Below are positions 22,485 through 33,725 of a stretch of 64,000 bases of DNA, one piece after another (position 1 is the first letter of the stretch; the number at the start of each line of letters is the position of its first letter). Made by a program: the position numbers and the translations under genes. Source of the stretch: Phoebastria nigripes (lineage: Eukaryota > Chordata > Aves > Procellariiformes > Diomedeidae); assembly GCA_035582835.1 (NCBI GenBank), contig JAYKAV010002585.1, forward strand, positions 709,079 to 773,078. Direction: 5' to 3'. The notes under the pieces were generated by a model that was given only the letters and a program-made list of their open reading frames with translations, searched no databases and was not told where the DNA came from.

Positions 22485-24968
22485 AGCTCCTGAAAAAATC
22501 TCAAGCGTCCTCTGAAAATTGAGGTTGGTCGTGTCACACATGTCCCTCAGGTGAGAACAGAGTGGAAAACGAAGATGCATCCAACAACTTTTTGCAAGCA
22601 AAAGTTGATATTTTTTTTTTTTTTAAGGTCACTTGGAACAAAGAACAATATTAACCTCCTACACCTTGACCCTTTGCAGAAAAAGTATTTGTGAAAGTGC
22701 CTGGATTGTTNATCTCAGTTCAGTTCCCATCTCCTTTTCCTTCCCATTAAACAGTTTCACCCATCAGTCCGCAGAGACCAAGTGACAACATGGCAAACAG
22801 CAGAGCCACAATGTGCTAAGACAGCTGTCGCCGAGGAGCTGAGGATGGGCCTTTGCTCTCTTTGGTTGGAACAGCATTTATAACACTTTCGGTGAGCTCC
22901 ATCGCCTAGAGAAACCTCAGCCTACTTGAATGGACCAAAGTCCTCCAACAAGAACCTGGAGCACCACACCTAACAGGCAGCATATTGCTAACCTAAAAAT
23001 GAGCTGAACAGAAAAAACTCCTGAAAAAGAGAAGCACAGGCACTTCAGATGGTACAGCTACAAACCAGAAATACAGCTCACTCCCTGCTATAATTTTTCC
23101 TATATCACCTTTACTGGTAATGCCTAGATTATCATTATCTTTGTCACCCAAATGCAAATGCAACAATGCTTGTTTTCCATCTTTTAGTCCACCCTTCTTT
23201 ACAAGCCTCTTCTTTTCTGCCGGCCGGGAGCTGATGGCTGCAGGCTGGGGAAGGGGGCTGCGGCGGGGACTCCTGCAAGCAGCCGGTGGGAACGACGGTC
23301 CACCTTGCTGCTGCCCACTTCTCCAAGGTAATCCCGCACGCTGGTGGAGCATCACCACGCCACCACCATCCTGCCACTCACATTTTGAGATCTGTTGCCA
23401 CAGCACCGGGGGACAAATCACTCCTTGACGCTGCCCGGCAAATCTCTCCCAGCAGAGCCAGGCCTGGACCTGCAACCTTGGCTATTTTTAGCCATGTGCT
23501 GCATAATGCAGAAGTTGATGAGCATCTGCACATCTTCATTAGTCAGCTGTTTCCAGGTGCTCAGTGAAAGAAGCAGAGAGCCAGAGACAGGAGAAAGGCT
23601 GGGATCAAACACTGAGCAAGGGTGGCCGCTTGCTGTGCCTTTTGGTGAAGAACTCGGTCTCAGTTTCACCTCAAATCCACCATAATGGAGCTTGATGGAA
23701 AGGGACCTTTGTTCCCCTCGAGCTGGAGGGACACGGACCATCAGCCTCTTTCCCCGAGGTGCCCACGCTGCCCAAGACACCCAGGCGCCATGTTGGGATG
23801 ATGCTTCTCCCCGACCTTCCCCCATCCCATGACCTGCTCCCCAAGCCCACCTTGCGCTTGCAGCCCTGGCAGGGGTGGAACAGGGCAGGACATCCTGAGG
23901 GCTGACTGAGGTCCTCGGGCAGGGACCATGAGGGATGTTCCCAGCCCCCACAGCTTTCCCTCCCTACACTAGCCTCAAGCTAGCAGCACGCCTGGGGCAC
24001 GTCACACTGATCCAGCCAGCGATCGGGTGACAGCACGAACCCCTACAGGTGTCCAAAGCTGCGGGGAAGGTGATAGCGCTCCAAGTGCCATTAGAAAGGT
24101 GTAACATGTCAGTCTTTAGGAAGAGCTGAAATGCGTTAGAAATTATCAAATCAGCAGGAGTGCTGCGTGATGAAGGCTTAGACTGCACTGGAGGGGTCGG
24201 ACATTCCTGCCCAGCAGCCCAGCCCGACCTGGTATGTAGACTGCCAACCCACTGAAGCAGCAAACCTTGTTATTAAAAATAATTCAGAATAGCAGGTTCT
24301 TTTTCACATGACAAAATGAAAACAACATTACAGACTCACGAACATCTATACTTCGCAAGGATATGCTTGGTTTTCTTTAGGCTTATTGAGGGCAAATCTG
24401 CCAAATCCTGAGTGCTCCTGTCCAAACATAACAGGGTACCGTGGGCAATCCCCCCAGGCAGCCTGCATCCTAAATTCATTGATTTAAACCAAGCTCAAGA
24501 GCAGCTGCTTCAGCAGCAGAGCCGGACTCTGGGCTGGCAAACCCGCAGGGCTCAGGGATGCCCTGATTGAGAGGTGTGGTGTAACCCGTCAGGAAACCAT
24601 GGACCAAACTCCTGCTCCAGGCTCGGATGTGCCCAGAGCAGAGGGTGTGTTTAGGTCTGAGGTTATTGCACAGACTTCTCTCCCCATCACCCCAAAAAAA
24701 AGATCACACTGGCTTTATCTCCCTGGCTGGCAAGCGACTGTCAGAGACAAAACACCGAGACCAGAGCTGCTGAGGCAGCCTAATTCCCTCCAGTGCCTCC
24801 CAGCCATCGTCCAGCCGAAATACAGTGAAGTGGCACTGGGGCGGTCCCGAGACAGATGTGCTGTTCCTGCTCATCCTGTTCCTGCTCTGCTAAGGACGGC
24901 CAACTTGCAAGAAAAGCAAAGCAGCAGCTGGGCACAGTGCTTGCAAAATTAAATATTGCTGGCCGGGT
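22485..24968. other. Unique DNA with a GC-rich, CpG-containing core
   Basis: A T-run lies at about 22610-22624. The interval 23200-23460 is GC-rich with several CpGs. The longest open frame of the window (23418-23951, minus, 177 codons) lies here, but its Gly/Pro/Ser/Arg-rich translation and overlapping open frames on both strands argue against a gene. Confidence 0.5.
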
Positions 24969-25045
24969 CCTTGTGCAAGGCCTGACACCAAGACAGGTTT
25001 TAGAGGAACCCCTCGTGTGTGAGGGGTCGCACCATCTCTGGTGCG
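24969..25045 (+). other. Cluster of three short perfect hairpins
   Basis: Hairpin 1 is CCTTG/CAAGG with a 2-base loop (24969-24980). Hairpin 2 has a 7-bp stem with a 6-base loop (25008-25014 with 25021-25027). Hairpin 3 directly abuts it, with a 6-bp GC-rich stem and a 6-base loop (25028-25033 with 25040-25045). The arrangement could fold as RNA or DNA. It does not match the tRNA cloverleaf or any RNA family I know. Confidence 0.4.
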
Positions 25046-26463
25046 TAAGGGNGTAACTCCGCAGAAACCCAAGGAGCTGGGTTGATTTACACCAGCTGCA
25101 GAGTTGATTACTGAGAAGCAGTGCTGCCTCACTCCATATTTTTCTTATTTTGTATAATGTCAGCGGGGGCAAATCAAGGCCATCTGAGGCTCTGCACTAA
25201 ATCACTCGCTGGGATTTAAGAAACGTGTACAAACGCAGGCATGTGCGATTACATGAGGGACCAGCGTCCTCTCTGAACGGAGCTAGTAGGTCAAAGATGG
25301 TACTAAAAAACCCCACCATCAAACATGAAATGAGCTGTTAGGGATCAACCTGCTGCTAAAAGGAGCTTCCTCCCAAGCAATGATTTGTATCCTAGTGCCC
25401 ACAAGTTAATGCCACCTGCAATATGCTTTTTTTCTGGGTTGGTTTTTAGCTTAATGAGTGCTGTGCTTCCTCCCTATGCTCAGAAAGGCCAAGCTAGAGG
25501 TGACAGGGTTAAAGTGCTAAGCAGGGTGACAGCCACGCTGGGAGGTGGGAAGAAAAGGGTGGCTCAGCTTGGGCCAGGCAGGAATATCCCCATTAGCACA
25601 GAAAATAGGAGCCGTAGAGTCAGGCTGGGGTGGGCGAGATCATTTCACATGAATGTCTCAGACGTTGCCAGCGGCACTGGTGGACTTCCAGGTGCTGTGG
25701 CAGGACCACATCCAGATCAGCGACACCCACCAGTGGGACTTCCCATCCATGGCAGCTGCCCGATCCCGAGGCCATGCCGCACAGCAAGCCAGTGTCACAA
25801 TGCATCATTTCCCCAGCCCTGATGACCCACAGCTGAATCAGTGACCTGGAGAGGAGAAGCATCATGGCCCAAGCGCCCCAGCGTGTCCCTGCATGCAGTA
25901 TCCGAGCTCTGCATTCAACAGGGACGTCCTCAGCCACCTTTCTCGGCCCTCCTGCTCAGAGAGGGAGCTGGAGAGGGGGAGCCTGATGGCAGAGGAGGAC
26001 CTAGGAGTCAAATTCAGGCAGCTGAAAAAAATTGGACNGCAGCCTTCACCATCGCATGCTGGAATTGTTTGTTTATCTTCCTACTTCCTCTATAAAACAA
26101 CTCATCCCAGCTGGGTCATAAGGAAAGGAACAATAGACATATATTTTTAGGATCTATCTGTGAATCATTGGTGACCAATTTTTCCATTTTGTCACCCAGA
26201 CCATTTTGTTTTAGCAAGAGACCCTGCAAAGCAGCCCAAGCCATGAGTGTGCAGGAAAGGGGTAGTCCTGGCAGTCAGGGATCTCCCCGAGCACCCGACA
26301 GCCCCAGCCCTGCCCAATGGCATCACATTTGTGCTACCTCCAAGAAGTGAGGCACCACAGGGACCTCCAAGTGGGTCATAGCCATAGAAGTTACCCATAA
26401 ACTGCCAAAGGGTTTGGACATGTGGGTGTCCAAGCCCTGCTTGTGATAAAGAAGGTTTAAGGG
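25046..26463. other. Unique DNA, nothing recognised
   Basis: It contains overlapping shadow frames up to 145 codons (25385-25822) without protein-like character and ambiguous bases near 25052 and 26039. No repeat or RNA gene was recognised. Confidence 0.5.
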
Positions 26464-26509
26464 TTTTCTTTTTCTTCCCCCCCCCCCCGCCCTTTCTTTT
26501 TCTTTTTTT
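26464..26509 (+). repeat. Polypyrimidine near-mirror tract (H-DNA type)
   Basis: Forty-six bases are all C or T apart from one G at 26489. T/C blocks (TTTTCTTTTTCTT and TTTCTTTTTCTTTT) flank a central run of 12 C, giving near mirror symmetry. Such tracts can form intramolecular triplexes. It ends about 80 bases before the acceptor of the candidate exon at 26590, so it might also act as extended pyrimidine context for splicing. Confidence 0.5.
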
Positions 26510-26589
26510 AACAATAAAGGATGCCTCTCTTCTGTTTAAAGATCAAACAGGTTTTTAACCAGGTGTTTATTTTCTCTCCCCTGTTGCAG

Positions 26590-26693
26590 CATCCTTGACC
26601 ACACAACACAGAGACACTCAAAAGCTGCCACAGCCCATGAGAGGCGAGTGCTTGGTGCGACAAGAAAGCCGCCTGCTCGTTAAGACCCGCAAG
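26590..26693 (+). other. Candidate 104-bp exon, unrecognised
   Basis: The acceptor 'ttctctcccctgttgcag' and the donor CGCAAG|GTAACA are both strong. One frame is open throughout: two leading bases, then 34 codons ending exactly at AAG, beginning SLTTQHRDTQKLPQPMRGE. If instead the first base completes a codon after GC from 14285 or 22312, the exon reads 30 codons and stops at TAA 26681-26683, as a final coding exon would. I recognise neither peptide. A lncRNA exon is an equal alternative. Confidence 0.25.
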
Positions 26694-28434
26694 GTAACAA
26701 TGCAAATCCACAGCCTAAATATAGCATGTTACAGAAAGTCCCGGTCCGAATACAGCAATACAGTACCTCAGGGGACTGTCAGAGGCAGGAACAGTCCAGT
26801 CACAATATACAGGCACATGTTCAAAGGTACAGTGAGAGGAAACACAGCACCTTTTCAGCCCTGTCGGTCCCCTGGGGCCCACGGCTTGCATGCCCCACCG
26901 GGTAACCTCAGCACTACCATGAGGTCTCTGGCAAGGCAGAAAGAAAGCAAAGAGGTCACAAAAGCCAAACCTCCCACTTCTTCTCCATCACCTCAGCCAG
27001 CAGCAGCATCAGGGAAGAAATTAGAGGTGGGTTTCAAAAGCCCTTAGTGAGTCAGGAGCACAAGTTCTGCTGCCTGTGAAACATTAAATAGTGGACGGGA
27101 ATCATTTCTCGTTAAAAAAAGAGAAAAAAAGCTTACTAGATCACAGATTCCCCCCTCCCCAGTCTCTCCCACTAAGTCTCCTCTGAAGCAGTAGCTCCCA
27201 GTAAACTGCAGATTTAGCCCACAAAGCTCCTTTTCAGCAGCAGTTTCTTCTCTCATGCTCCTAGATGAGGTAGTGTAGGTGCAGGGAGGTGAAGAGATTT
27301 GTTTCGGCTTGCATGGAAAATCACGGGAAATTTTGCCTGCGTGTCCTTAATCATAACTCTATCAGCAATCATCCAGGCTTCTAACATGGCTTTCTTGTTA
27401 GCCCTGGGGACTCTCCATCCTGTGGTTTTCCCAAGTCTATCTCACCCTCCTTACTACCTCCTGCCGAGGTCTTTAATAAAGGCGTTTTATCTTTTCCATG
27501 CTTAGGGGCAGGTCTCGGGTGCTCATCTTGCCCCAGCCCTCTCCCACTTTGCATAGCACTGATTCATATGAAATACAGGCACATCCCGTATTTCACATGA
27601 ATCATTCCCTTTTCAGCTCATGTTCCCAACGATAATATTTTGTGGAGCAGTTTTATTCTATTAGCCCACAAAAAGCTCCATTACTCAAACCTTTCCCAGA
27701 TCATCTAGCGTGTTTCTCTAAGGAAGTTTTTTTTCCACAGTGCAGTCTTATAATAAATCCCTTTCCTCTCTAAAATGCAGGGGTGGAAGGATGTGGGGGA
27801 AATGAGTCTACCAGCAAACGGATGGACTCGTGCAGTCGTTTCTCAACAGCTTAAACTCAATAATTAATATTTCTGAGGACATATGTGGATAAGAGAGCAG
27901 ATAAAGCACCCATCTGTGTGGCTCTGTAGGTGTGCACATCTTCATNCATGCATGCAAATGCACAGATGGTATCTGCCATAGCCCTGCCCAGCCTCCCCGC
28001 TGCTCCCAAGCTCACCTATCCCAGTGTGGGCACAGCCAGCATTACGGAGGCTATCCTCCCCCAGGGTTTCTGTCACAGCCCCCGAGTCAGGAGTGGGGGG
28101 AAACCGAGGAGAATCACGTCAGTGTGTGCCTCCCCAAATGGGGACATCCCATGGCAGCACCGCAAGGAGTCGGGGGGAAAGGGCAGCCACCCTCTGCAAC
28201 TATAAAAAAAAATAAACACAAAACCAAAACCAAACCCCCCCACATGCTCAGAAATATTTACTCTTCTTAAATTTTCCATTCTGGACCTTGGCCAGGAGGT
28301 AAATTTCTTGTTTTGGAAAAACTGAGCGAATTTCAGCAAGTGTAGAGGAAGTATTACACTTTCCCCATTTCCAAAGTGCAAATTGTGAAAGAGCCAGAGC
28401 CGCTCTTGCACATCTTTAAAGTGATTATGAGTTT
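26694..28434. other. Unique non-coding DNA
   Basis: No gene was recognised. One frame runs on from the candidate exon to 27047, but splicing at 26693 would remove it. An 8-base let-7 seed-like string at 27266 has no partner arm. Ambiguous base near 27946. Confidence 0.5.
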
Positions 28435-28495
28435 AAAAAAAAAAAAGAGAGAGAGAGAGAGAGAATGAGAGAGAGAAAGAGAGAAAAAGAAAAAG
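28435..28495 (+). repeat. A-run followed by (GA)n microsatellite
   Basis: Twelve A residues lead into imperfect GA repeats with short A interruptions, making about 60 bases that are purine except for one T. It is likely to be length-polymorphic. Confidence 0.85.
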
Positions 28496-30699
28496 ACATA
28501 CTGTTATATCAGAAGAGGGTCCTTAATACCCCTTTAGGGACAACATCCTTGCATGGCCTTAAAAGAGCAGCTCTGGAGAGCTATGAGCACTGCTGCCATG
28601 GCTTGCAGGCCACCTCTCCCTGCTGCCGGCTGCGGGGGCACAGTTGCCCACACATCCCCATTTCGGAGCAGAGGTCCTAGGCACACATTAGACCTCCCCT
28701 TAGCTGGTCAGAGCAGACAAGCAACTCCAAGCTCCCCGTACAACCCTGTAGCAAAAGGGTGAATGAGCCCCTAACGTGTTGGTGATGGGGGGATAAGGAG
28801 GGACAGCAGGGCTTGATTTTACCCAACCCATACCGATTGTGTTGGGTGCTGAGGTTTGCGATTTGAAAAGGATACTGAAAAGGCGGGAATAGCCCAGAAG
28901 CTGTAAAGGGAGGAAGAACCTCAAAGGGTGCAGGTGAACCCGAGAGGTGGTTTGGTTACAGCTTATCTGCTTTTATAGAGACACCAACGGGACTCTCTAA
29001 TCCAGCACAGAAACGTGGCAGACTAAACACAGCCACTCTAGGCTAAAGGGCAGAGCATCGGACTGATGTTCCTCGCTGGCTTCAACGTGCCTGAAAGGAG
29101 CCCTGATTTTATCTAGATGGTAGAAACCCGCAGCTTTGGTGCTCAAGTTCCCTGGAGCGTAGGCAGCAGCCGAGCCGTGTGGCTGGGGTGCACTCAGGAG
29201 ACCAGACCTGCCGAGAGGTCGTTTGCAGAGTGAAGCCTGCTCCTTTCCAGCAGCACAGAAGGGGAAGGTGCTCAGAGGCTGCTGAACCAGAACATGTAAA
29301 AACCTCTCCCTAAATACAGCGTAGTCTTTGGGGAGGATGAGGGCAAAAGGAAAAAGAAGGGGGGGGGGGGAGTAATTTAAAAAAATAACTCCCCCTCCCT
29401 CACNTGGAAATTGAGACTCCAGGATACCAAGTTTTAAGCATTTCCATGTTTTTTAGTGTGTACCGCCCTGCCATTCCTAGCCTTCAGTGTCTTTAAGGAG
29501 CGATGTCTCTGCCACGCGCCAGTAGCAGAGAGGTGGTCCCTGTCCAGGAGAGAGCCTTCTGCTGGGCACCTCTCTGCCTTTGACCTGCTGGAGCTGGAAA
29601 GCGTTCAGAAACCAAATCCATTTTTTGAATCCTTGCAGAAATGCCAAGCTCTGAGCTTTTCACACATGCCTCCCCTCCTCACTACAATGCTCACACTCGC
29701 ATCCTCCGGACCCATGCCTCCTCCAAGCAAGTCGCTCCATCTCCTAACCGGGCGATCCCCTCACAGACCCCCTGAGACCCCTCCTGGGATGAGGATTTTG
29801 CCAGTGGGTGAAGCAAAGCCCATCATCTCCCCCCCGCCTCCCCTTCGCAGGATGCCCCTGCGCTGAGAGCACCTCGCCGCTGCTGCCCAGCCTCCCAACC
29901 CACCAGCGTGGAGAAGAGCCCGAGTATGAGGTATCCCATAAAAGCATCCTCCCCTCCCAAGCCAGTCCAGCTCCTTCTACGGGAACGCTTGCCTTAGGAA
30001 ACCTCACTCCATGTTTTTCCGTTGAGACTTGCCGGTGCCTCTTTTATACCTTTTTTTTTTTCCTCCCCCTCTCCAAACATTTGTTTTTATGAGCTTCTTG
30101 TTGAGATCATAAAATACTGGGTTGGAGGACTATAAATTCACAAGGAGGTATTCTTTGAAGGGAGCTTTTCTTCTTACAATTAAAATAATAAAAAAAAGAG
30201 AGCGAGGGGAAAAAAATCCCCATCCCTCCTTCTCTTGCAAACACCCTCCTATTTTGCAGCACATCTAAGTAAGGATCTGGGCCCCTACATATCATCTTGC
30301 CTCTCAGATCTAATTAGAGCAGGTTTTTGCAGCCTGGGAACCGCAGGTAGGGGTGAGCTGCAGCCAGCCCAGACATCGGGTCTCAGGCCTGAGGAAAGCA
30401 ATTTGTTCTGGAGTTTCGCAGGGATAATAGTTGCCTGTTCGTGCTGGGTCAAACTTCCTACCACGCTCGCGTCAGGAAGCACAGGGCAGTCAGCCCTGGA
30501 TGCCTTGCTTCACCTTTTCACCAGGAAGCCTGAAAACACTTCACAGAGAGATCACCATGAGGCTGTCGGGGGGATGCTCAAAAGCCCAGCCCTTTGGCCC
30601 CCCATGCATGGTGATAACACGTCATGCGTCCCCCCCAAAGACATGCACTTGATTTAACCCGGTGCTACAACTACTGCACGTTCATCGCAGGACACCCTG
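28496..30699. other. Unique non-coding DNA
   Basis: A purine tract with 12 consecutive G lies at 29345-29372. The frame 29456-29866 (plus, 136 codons) is preceded by a fair acceptor (ccatgttttttag at 29456) but is Pro/Leu/Ser-rich and not protein-like. A T/C-rich tract lies near 30048-30075. No gene was recognised. Confidence 0.5.
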
Positions 30700-30850
30700 G
30701 GATGTAGTGCGCCTTTCAGGAGCATCACTGGTTTTGCAGGTGGGGAAACCGAGGCACGGGAGCCATATCACGACTTACCTAGCGGCCAACAGACCTGAGC
30801 TGTTCCCCTCACTGCTGTGCTCCAGACCCACTGGCTCTCGGGCAACTCAG
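30700..30850 (+). mobile_element. MIR/CORE-SINE-like fragment
   Basis: A 'ttttgcaggtggggaaaccg' segment followed by 'aggcacggga' and then 'cacgacttacctagcg' follows the order of the MIR 3' region (fraction of G-rich core, gaggcac, gacttgccc). It is degenerate and its limits are approximate. Confidence 0.4.
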
Positions 30851-30939
30851 GTCTGCCGCTCGCTCTGTGATGGTTTGATTGGTGTCCTGCCCGCAGCATG
30901 GGAAGAGCTGGGGGGGGGGCACAACTGACCCTGTAGGTA

Positions 30940-31095
30940 ACGAGCACTCTGCTGAGATTTGGGACACTATTAGCTAAATTTCGCAGCCTTTATTCAGGCA
31001 AACCTTCATCTGGGAGGCATTCCTAATGTGCAGCCTTAATTGGCTTATTTAAGATTAACTAGGCCAGCTGCCCCGACCAGCTGAGTCAGCAAGGG
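30940..31095. promoter_or_regulatory. Enhancer-like non-coding stretch
   Basis: The stretch contains TAATTGG, a TTAAGATTAACTA element and a perfect TGAGTCAGCA AP-1/Maf-like site (about 31081-31090), in balanced-composition DNA without frames or repeats. Many conserved vertebrate enhancers have this texture. A single sequence cannot show conservation, so the call is inference. Confidence 0.18.
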
Positions 31096-31579
31096 AGCGC
31101 AGGGGTTTTCCCCCCTCGTCTTCAAACAGGCTGTTAAGGGAGCGAGTCCCATCCACTCCTGGGCCCTTGCAAGCCTTGACTTGGCTCCAGACTAATTCCA
31201 AACCCCCGATGGCACAGGAGCTGTGGCTGACTAATTCTGAAGCTGCTACTGTAAAATGCCTTGTCGCTGCTGTAGGCTCTGGCTCCTCTGCTCAGCGGGA
31301 AAACGGGGGTCAAGGGGTGCCTGGCTGCCAGCCCTCTGCCCTTGGACGTCTCCCCGGCCACACGGACCGCTCCCTGCCCGCAGATCAAAGAAGGGATTTG
31401 CAAACGGCAGGGCTGAGGGCAAGATTTCTGCAAGGCAGCTCCCCCGGTCCCCCATTATCGCTGTTTCTTTTAAAAGCAACAATTGTGCGCAAGGAGGAGG
31501 AGGTCACATGAAGGATGCCTGAAATTCTTTCCAAACCACAGCCATTTCTGACCCATCACAAATTTCCCCGCTTACTCTG

Positions 31580-31870
31580 GCCTGTGAACTCTGGAAAATG
31601 CAATTAAAAGAGAAAAAGCAGAGGCCTGAAACCTCTGATTCAGGCAGGCTCTCTGACATTCATTAATGAGGCCAGCCTTACACGATGCTGATTCAATAGG
31701 AGTGACTGTCTTGCTTCCAGCCCCAGTTCATCAAAAGTTCATTAGCCCTCCCTTCCGACAGAAACCCGCCCGAAATTTGTGCTGCCTTCCCAGAAGTTAA
31801 GGGAGCAGCTTATTTAATGGTTTAATGCGGCTGAAACTGCCATTTGCTGGCTGACAATGGCGATGAGCAG
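31580..31870. promoter_or_regulatory. Enhancer-like non-coding stretch
   Basis: Homeodomain-type cores (TTCATTAATGAGG at about 31658, TTCATTAG at about 31738, TTTAATGG at about 31813) sit in unique DNA with few CpGs and no open frame. The right end is a dense string, 'ctgacaatggcgatgagcag', directly before an AT microsatellite. The region resembles deeply conserved developmental enhancers, but conservation is not visible here. Confidence 0.22.
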
Positions 31871-31873
31871 CAC

Positions 31874-31925
31874 TTTTATATATACTTATTTTTTTATATA
31901 TATATGTACTTATATACATATACTA
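31874..31925 (+). repeat. AT-rich simple sequence (TA)n
   Basis: TA dinucleotide blocks are interrupted by a T-run and GTACTTA units over about 50 bases. Imperfect self-complementarity would allow cruciform extrusion. Confidence 0.75.
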
Positions 31926-32293
31926 TAACTTCACCCTTATAGCATCTGCTTTCTATAGCTGGATGCACCATGCACAGCCCAAAGCCCGGCTGCCCTGGCA
32001 AGGGGATGGCAGGCAGCTGCAGCTCCCACCCCGGCGGGGGCCAGCCTTTCGGGGAGGGCACAGGACAAGCTGCCGGCATCACCAGAGCCAAGCCCGCAAC
32101 TGCTGGGCACATTGTCCTTCTCCCCTCCACCCACGTGTCAGCAAGCAGATCCCAATACCACCTCACTGATTTGTTATTTGATATTTGGTGTCCCCCCCCN
32201 AGACACACACAGCCACAGACACGCAGCCGCCTCTGAACTGGTTGATTTTAACCGTGGAGCTCATTTCCAGTGGTGGCAGCGGTGGAAAGCGGT

Positions 32294-32417
32294 GGCAAGA
32301 GGAGATGAAGAGGGATGAATGGCCTTGGCACGTTTGGAGGTGGCCTTGGGCTGATGATGGGTCTAGGCAAGAGGAGATGGAGGGGGATGGATGGCTTCAG
32401 CATGTTCAGAGGTGGCC
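32294..32417 (+). repeat. Two-copy imperfect tandem repeat, 72-bp period
   Basis: The segment starting 'ggcaagaggagatg' at 32294 recurs at 32366 and aligns over about 52 bases, through 'gaggtggcc', with roughly a dozen substitutions. The period of 72 is a multiple of three, so one frame shows a Trp-rich 24-residue repeat, but there is no other sign of coding. It is probably a short minisatellite. Confidence 0.7.
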
Positions 32418-33549
32418 CCAAAATAATAGTTAAAATATTGTAAAATGAAATGAAGCCCTTGGGCTGAAACAGAAGGGCTGCACACCTGGGAATAGGTGGC
32501 TTTTATGGCAAGCAGTCCACCCGTTCCCTTTCCAGGGCATTAGCCTCCTTCCCCAGTAAATCTGTCCCCTGCCTGCTAGGTCCCCGTGACATCCCAGGCC
32601 TCTCCGTGGCACGAGAGGCTCCCGCAGGTCACGCCNTACAAAGCTCACCACTTGATCCCTGAGGTAACATTATCACCCTCTGTTTAATACCATTAAGCAA
32701 AACTACCTGTGTGGGGCCCCCTGCGGAACCAGAGAACCTCCTGTGGCCACGCACCAGGGTGTCCCCTTCCAGCCCGGACCCGCTGCCAGGGCAGGATGGG
32801 GACGGTCCCAGGACCGAACACCCTGCTGCTCAGGGCTGTGGGTTGCTCCAGCTGCTGGAGAAGCAGGATGGAGCCCCGTCTGCCCAGGGTCTGCAAAGGG
32901 CATTGGCGATTCAGGGGGTGATGGACCTCTCCCTTAATCCGTGGAATGAGCGCCCAGACCTGCCCGCCGCTGTGAAGACGGGTAGGATGACATCTCCAGA
33001 GTAGTTGGACAGGCTTGATTTTGGGAACGGAGTCCACCTGGAAAAGCCAGGTGATTCCTCTTTGCCCTTCAACATGCAGCAGCATGCCTGGCTGCCTGTG
33101 TCAGCGCGCTCCTCTGCAGAAGGAGCTGCCTCTCACTGCAGGGTGGTATTTCCTCCCCAAAGAGCCTGAACTGTATCCTTTTGGATGAGAGGCATTTTAT
33201 TGCTTTCAGTCAGGAATAACCAAGATGAGAAAGCACAGTATGGCTGGGATGAGAACCTATGTCTAACGCTGATACTCGGTTTCCACAACAGAGAAATGCT
33301 GAAGCCCAACAATTATAGTGAACAGCAATATTGCTTCCTTCAAGCTTTGGTCCAGTGCAAGGCTAAAATGTTGTGGGAAGAATTTATTTTTAAGTTTTCC
33401 ACCATCCCAAAATTATAGGGCTTTTAAAAACCACCCCCCAAAAAAAAAGTTGAACATTTCCGTACTTATCTATATTTCAAAGTATTAAGAGAAAACTGTC
33501 ACAGATTTGAAAAATAGAAGCTCACTCAACTTGGAGCCCACTGGCTGGT
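32418..33549. other. Unique non-coding DNA
   Basis: Frames on both strands at 32690-33090 are shadows of GC-rich DNA. Ambiguous bases lie near 32200 and 32636. No repeat or RNA gene was recognised. Confidence 0.5.
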
Positions 33550-33690
33550 TTTTACCCTGAGCTCTCAGAGCACTTTTTAAAGGGGATTATGCAACAAAGT
33601 CCATTTTACAGGTGGGGGAACCGAATCGTATTTTGGACAAGCATCTGAAAGCTGGTCGAGCAAAGTCAGTAGCAGTGTTGGAAAAGCCNT
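33550..33690 (+). mobile_element. MIR/CORE-SINE-like fragment
   Basis: In order: 'ctcagagcacttttta', 'gggattatg', 'ccattttacaggtgggggaa', then 'ttggacaagcatctgaaag' and 'agtcagtagcagtgttggaa'. This follows the MIR consensus (agcgctttac, cattttacagatgaggaaac, cttgcccaagg, agtggcagagctggga). It is the clearest of the MIR-like segments in the window. Confidence 0.5.
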
Positions 33691-33697
33691 CCACGTG

Positions 33698-33725
33698 TGT
33701 AGAGAAGTCCACTGACTTCTCTACA
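33698..33725 (+). repeat. Perfect 12-bp hairpin, 4-base loop
   Basis: The left arm TGTAGAGAAGTC (33698-33709) and the right arm GACTTCTCTACA (33714-33725) are exact reverse complements around the loop CACT. It lies immediately right of the MIR-like fragment and nine bases after an ambiguous base (33689). No T-tract or RNA gene context is seen. It may extrude as a cruciform. Confidence 0.8.

Noticed and set aside
23418..23951. Longest open frame, 177 codons, minus strand
   Set aside because: It lies in GC-rich DNA where several frames are open on both strands, has Gly/Ser/Pro/Arg-rich composition without any domain, and has no supporting promoter or splice context. It is an ordinary by-product of low stop-codon density.
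24969..25045. Hairpin cluster as a tRNA gene
   Set aside because: Stem lengths and spacing do not fit a cloverleaf, and A-box and B-box sequences are absent.
27266..27273. TGAGGTAG string identical to the let-7 seed
   Set aside because: The mature sequence diverges right after the seed and no complementary arm exists within hairpin distance, so it is not a microRNA gene.
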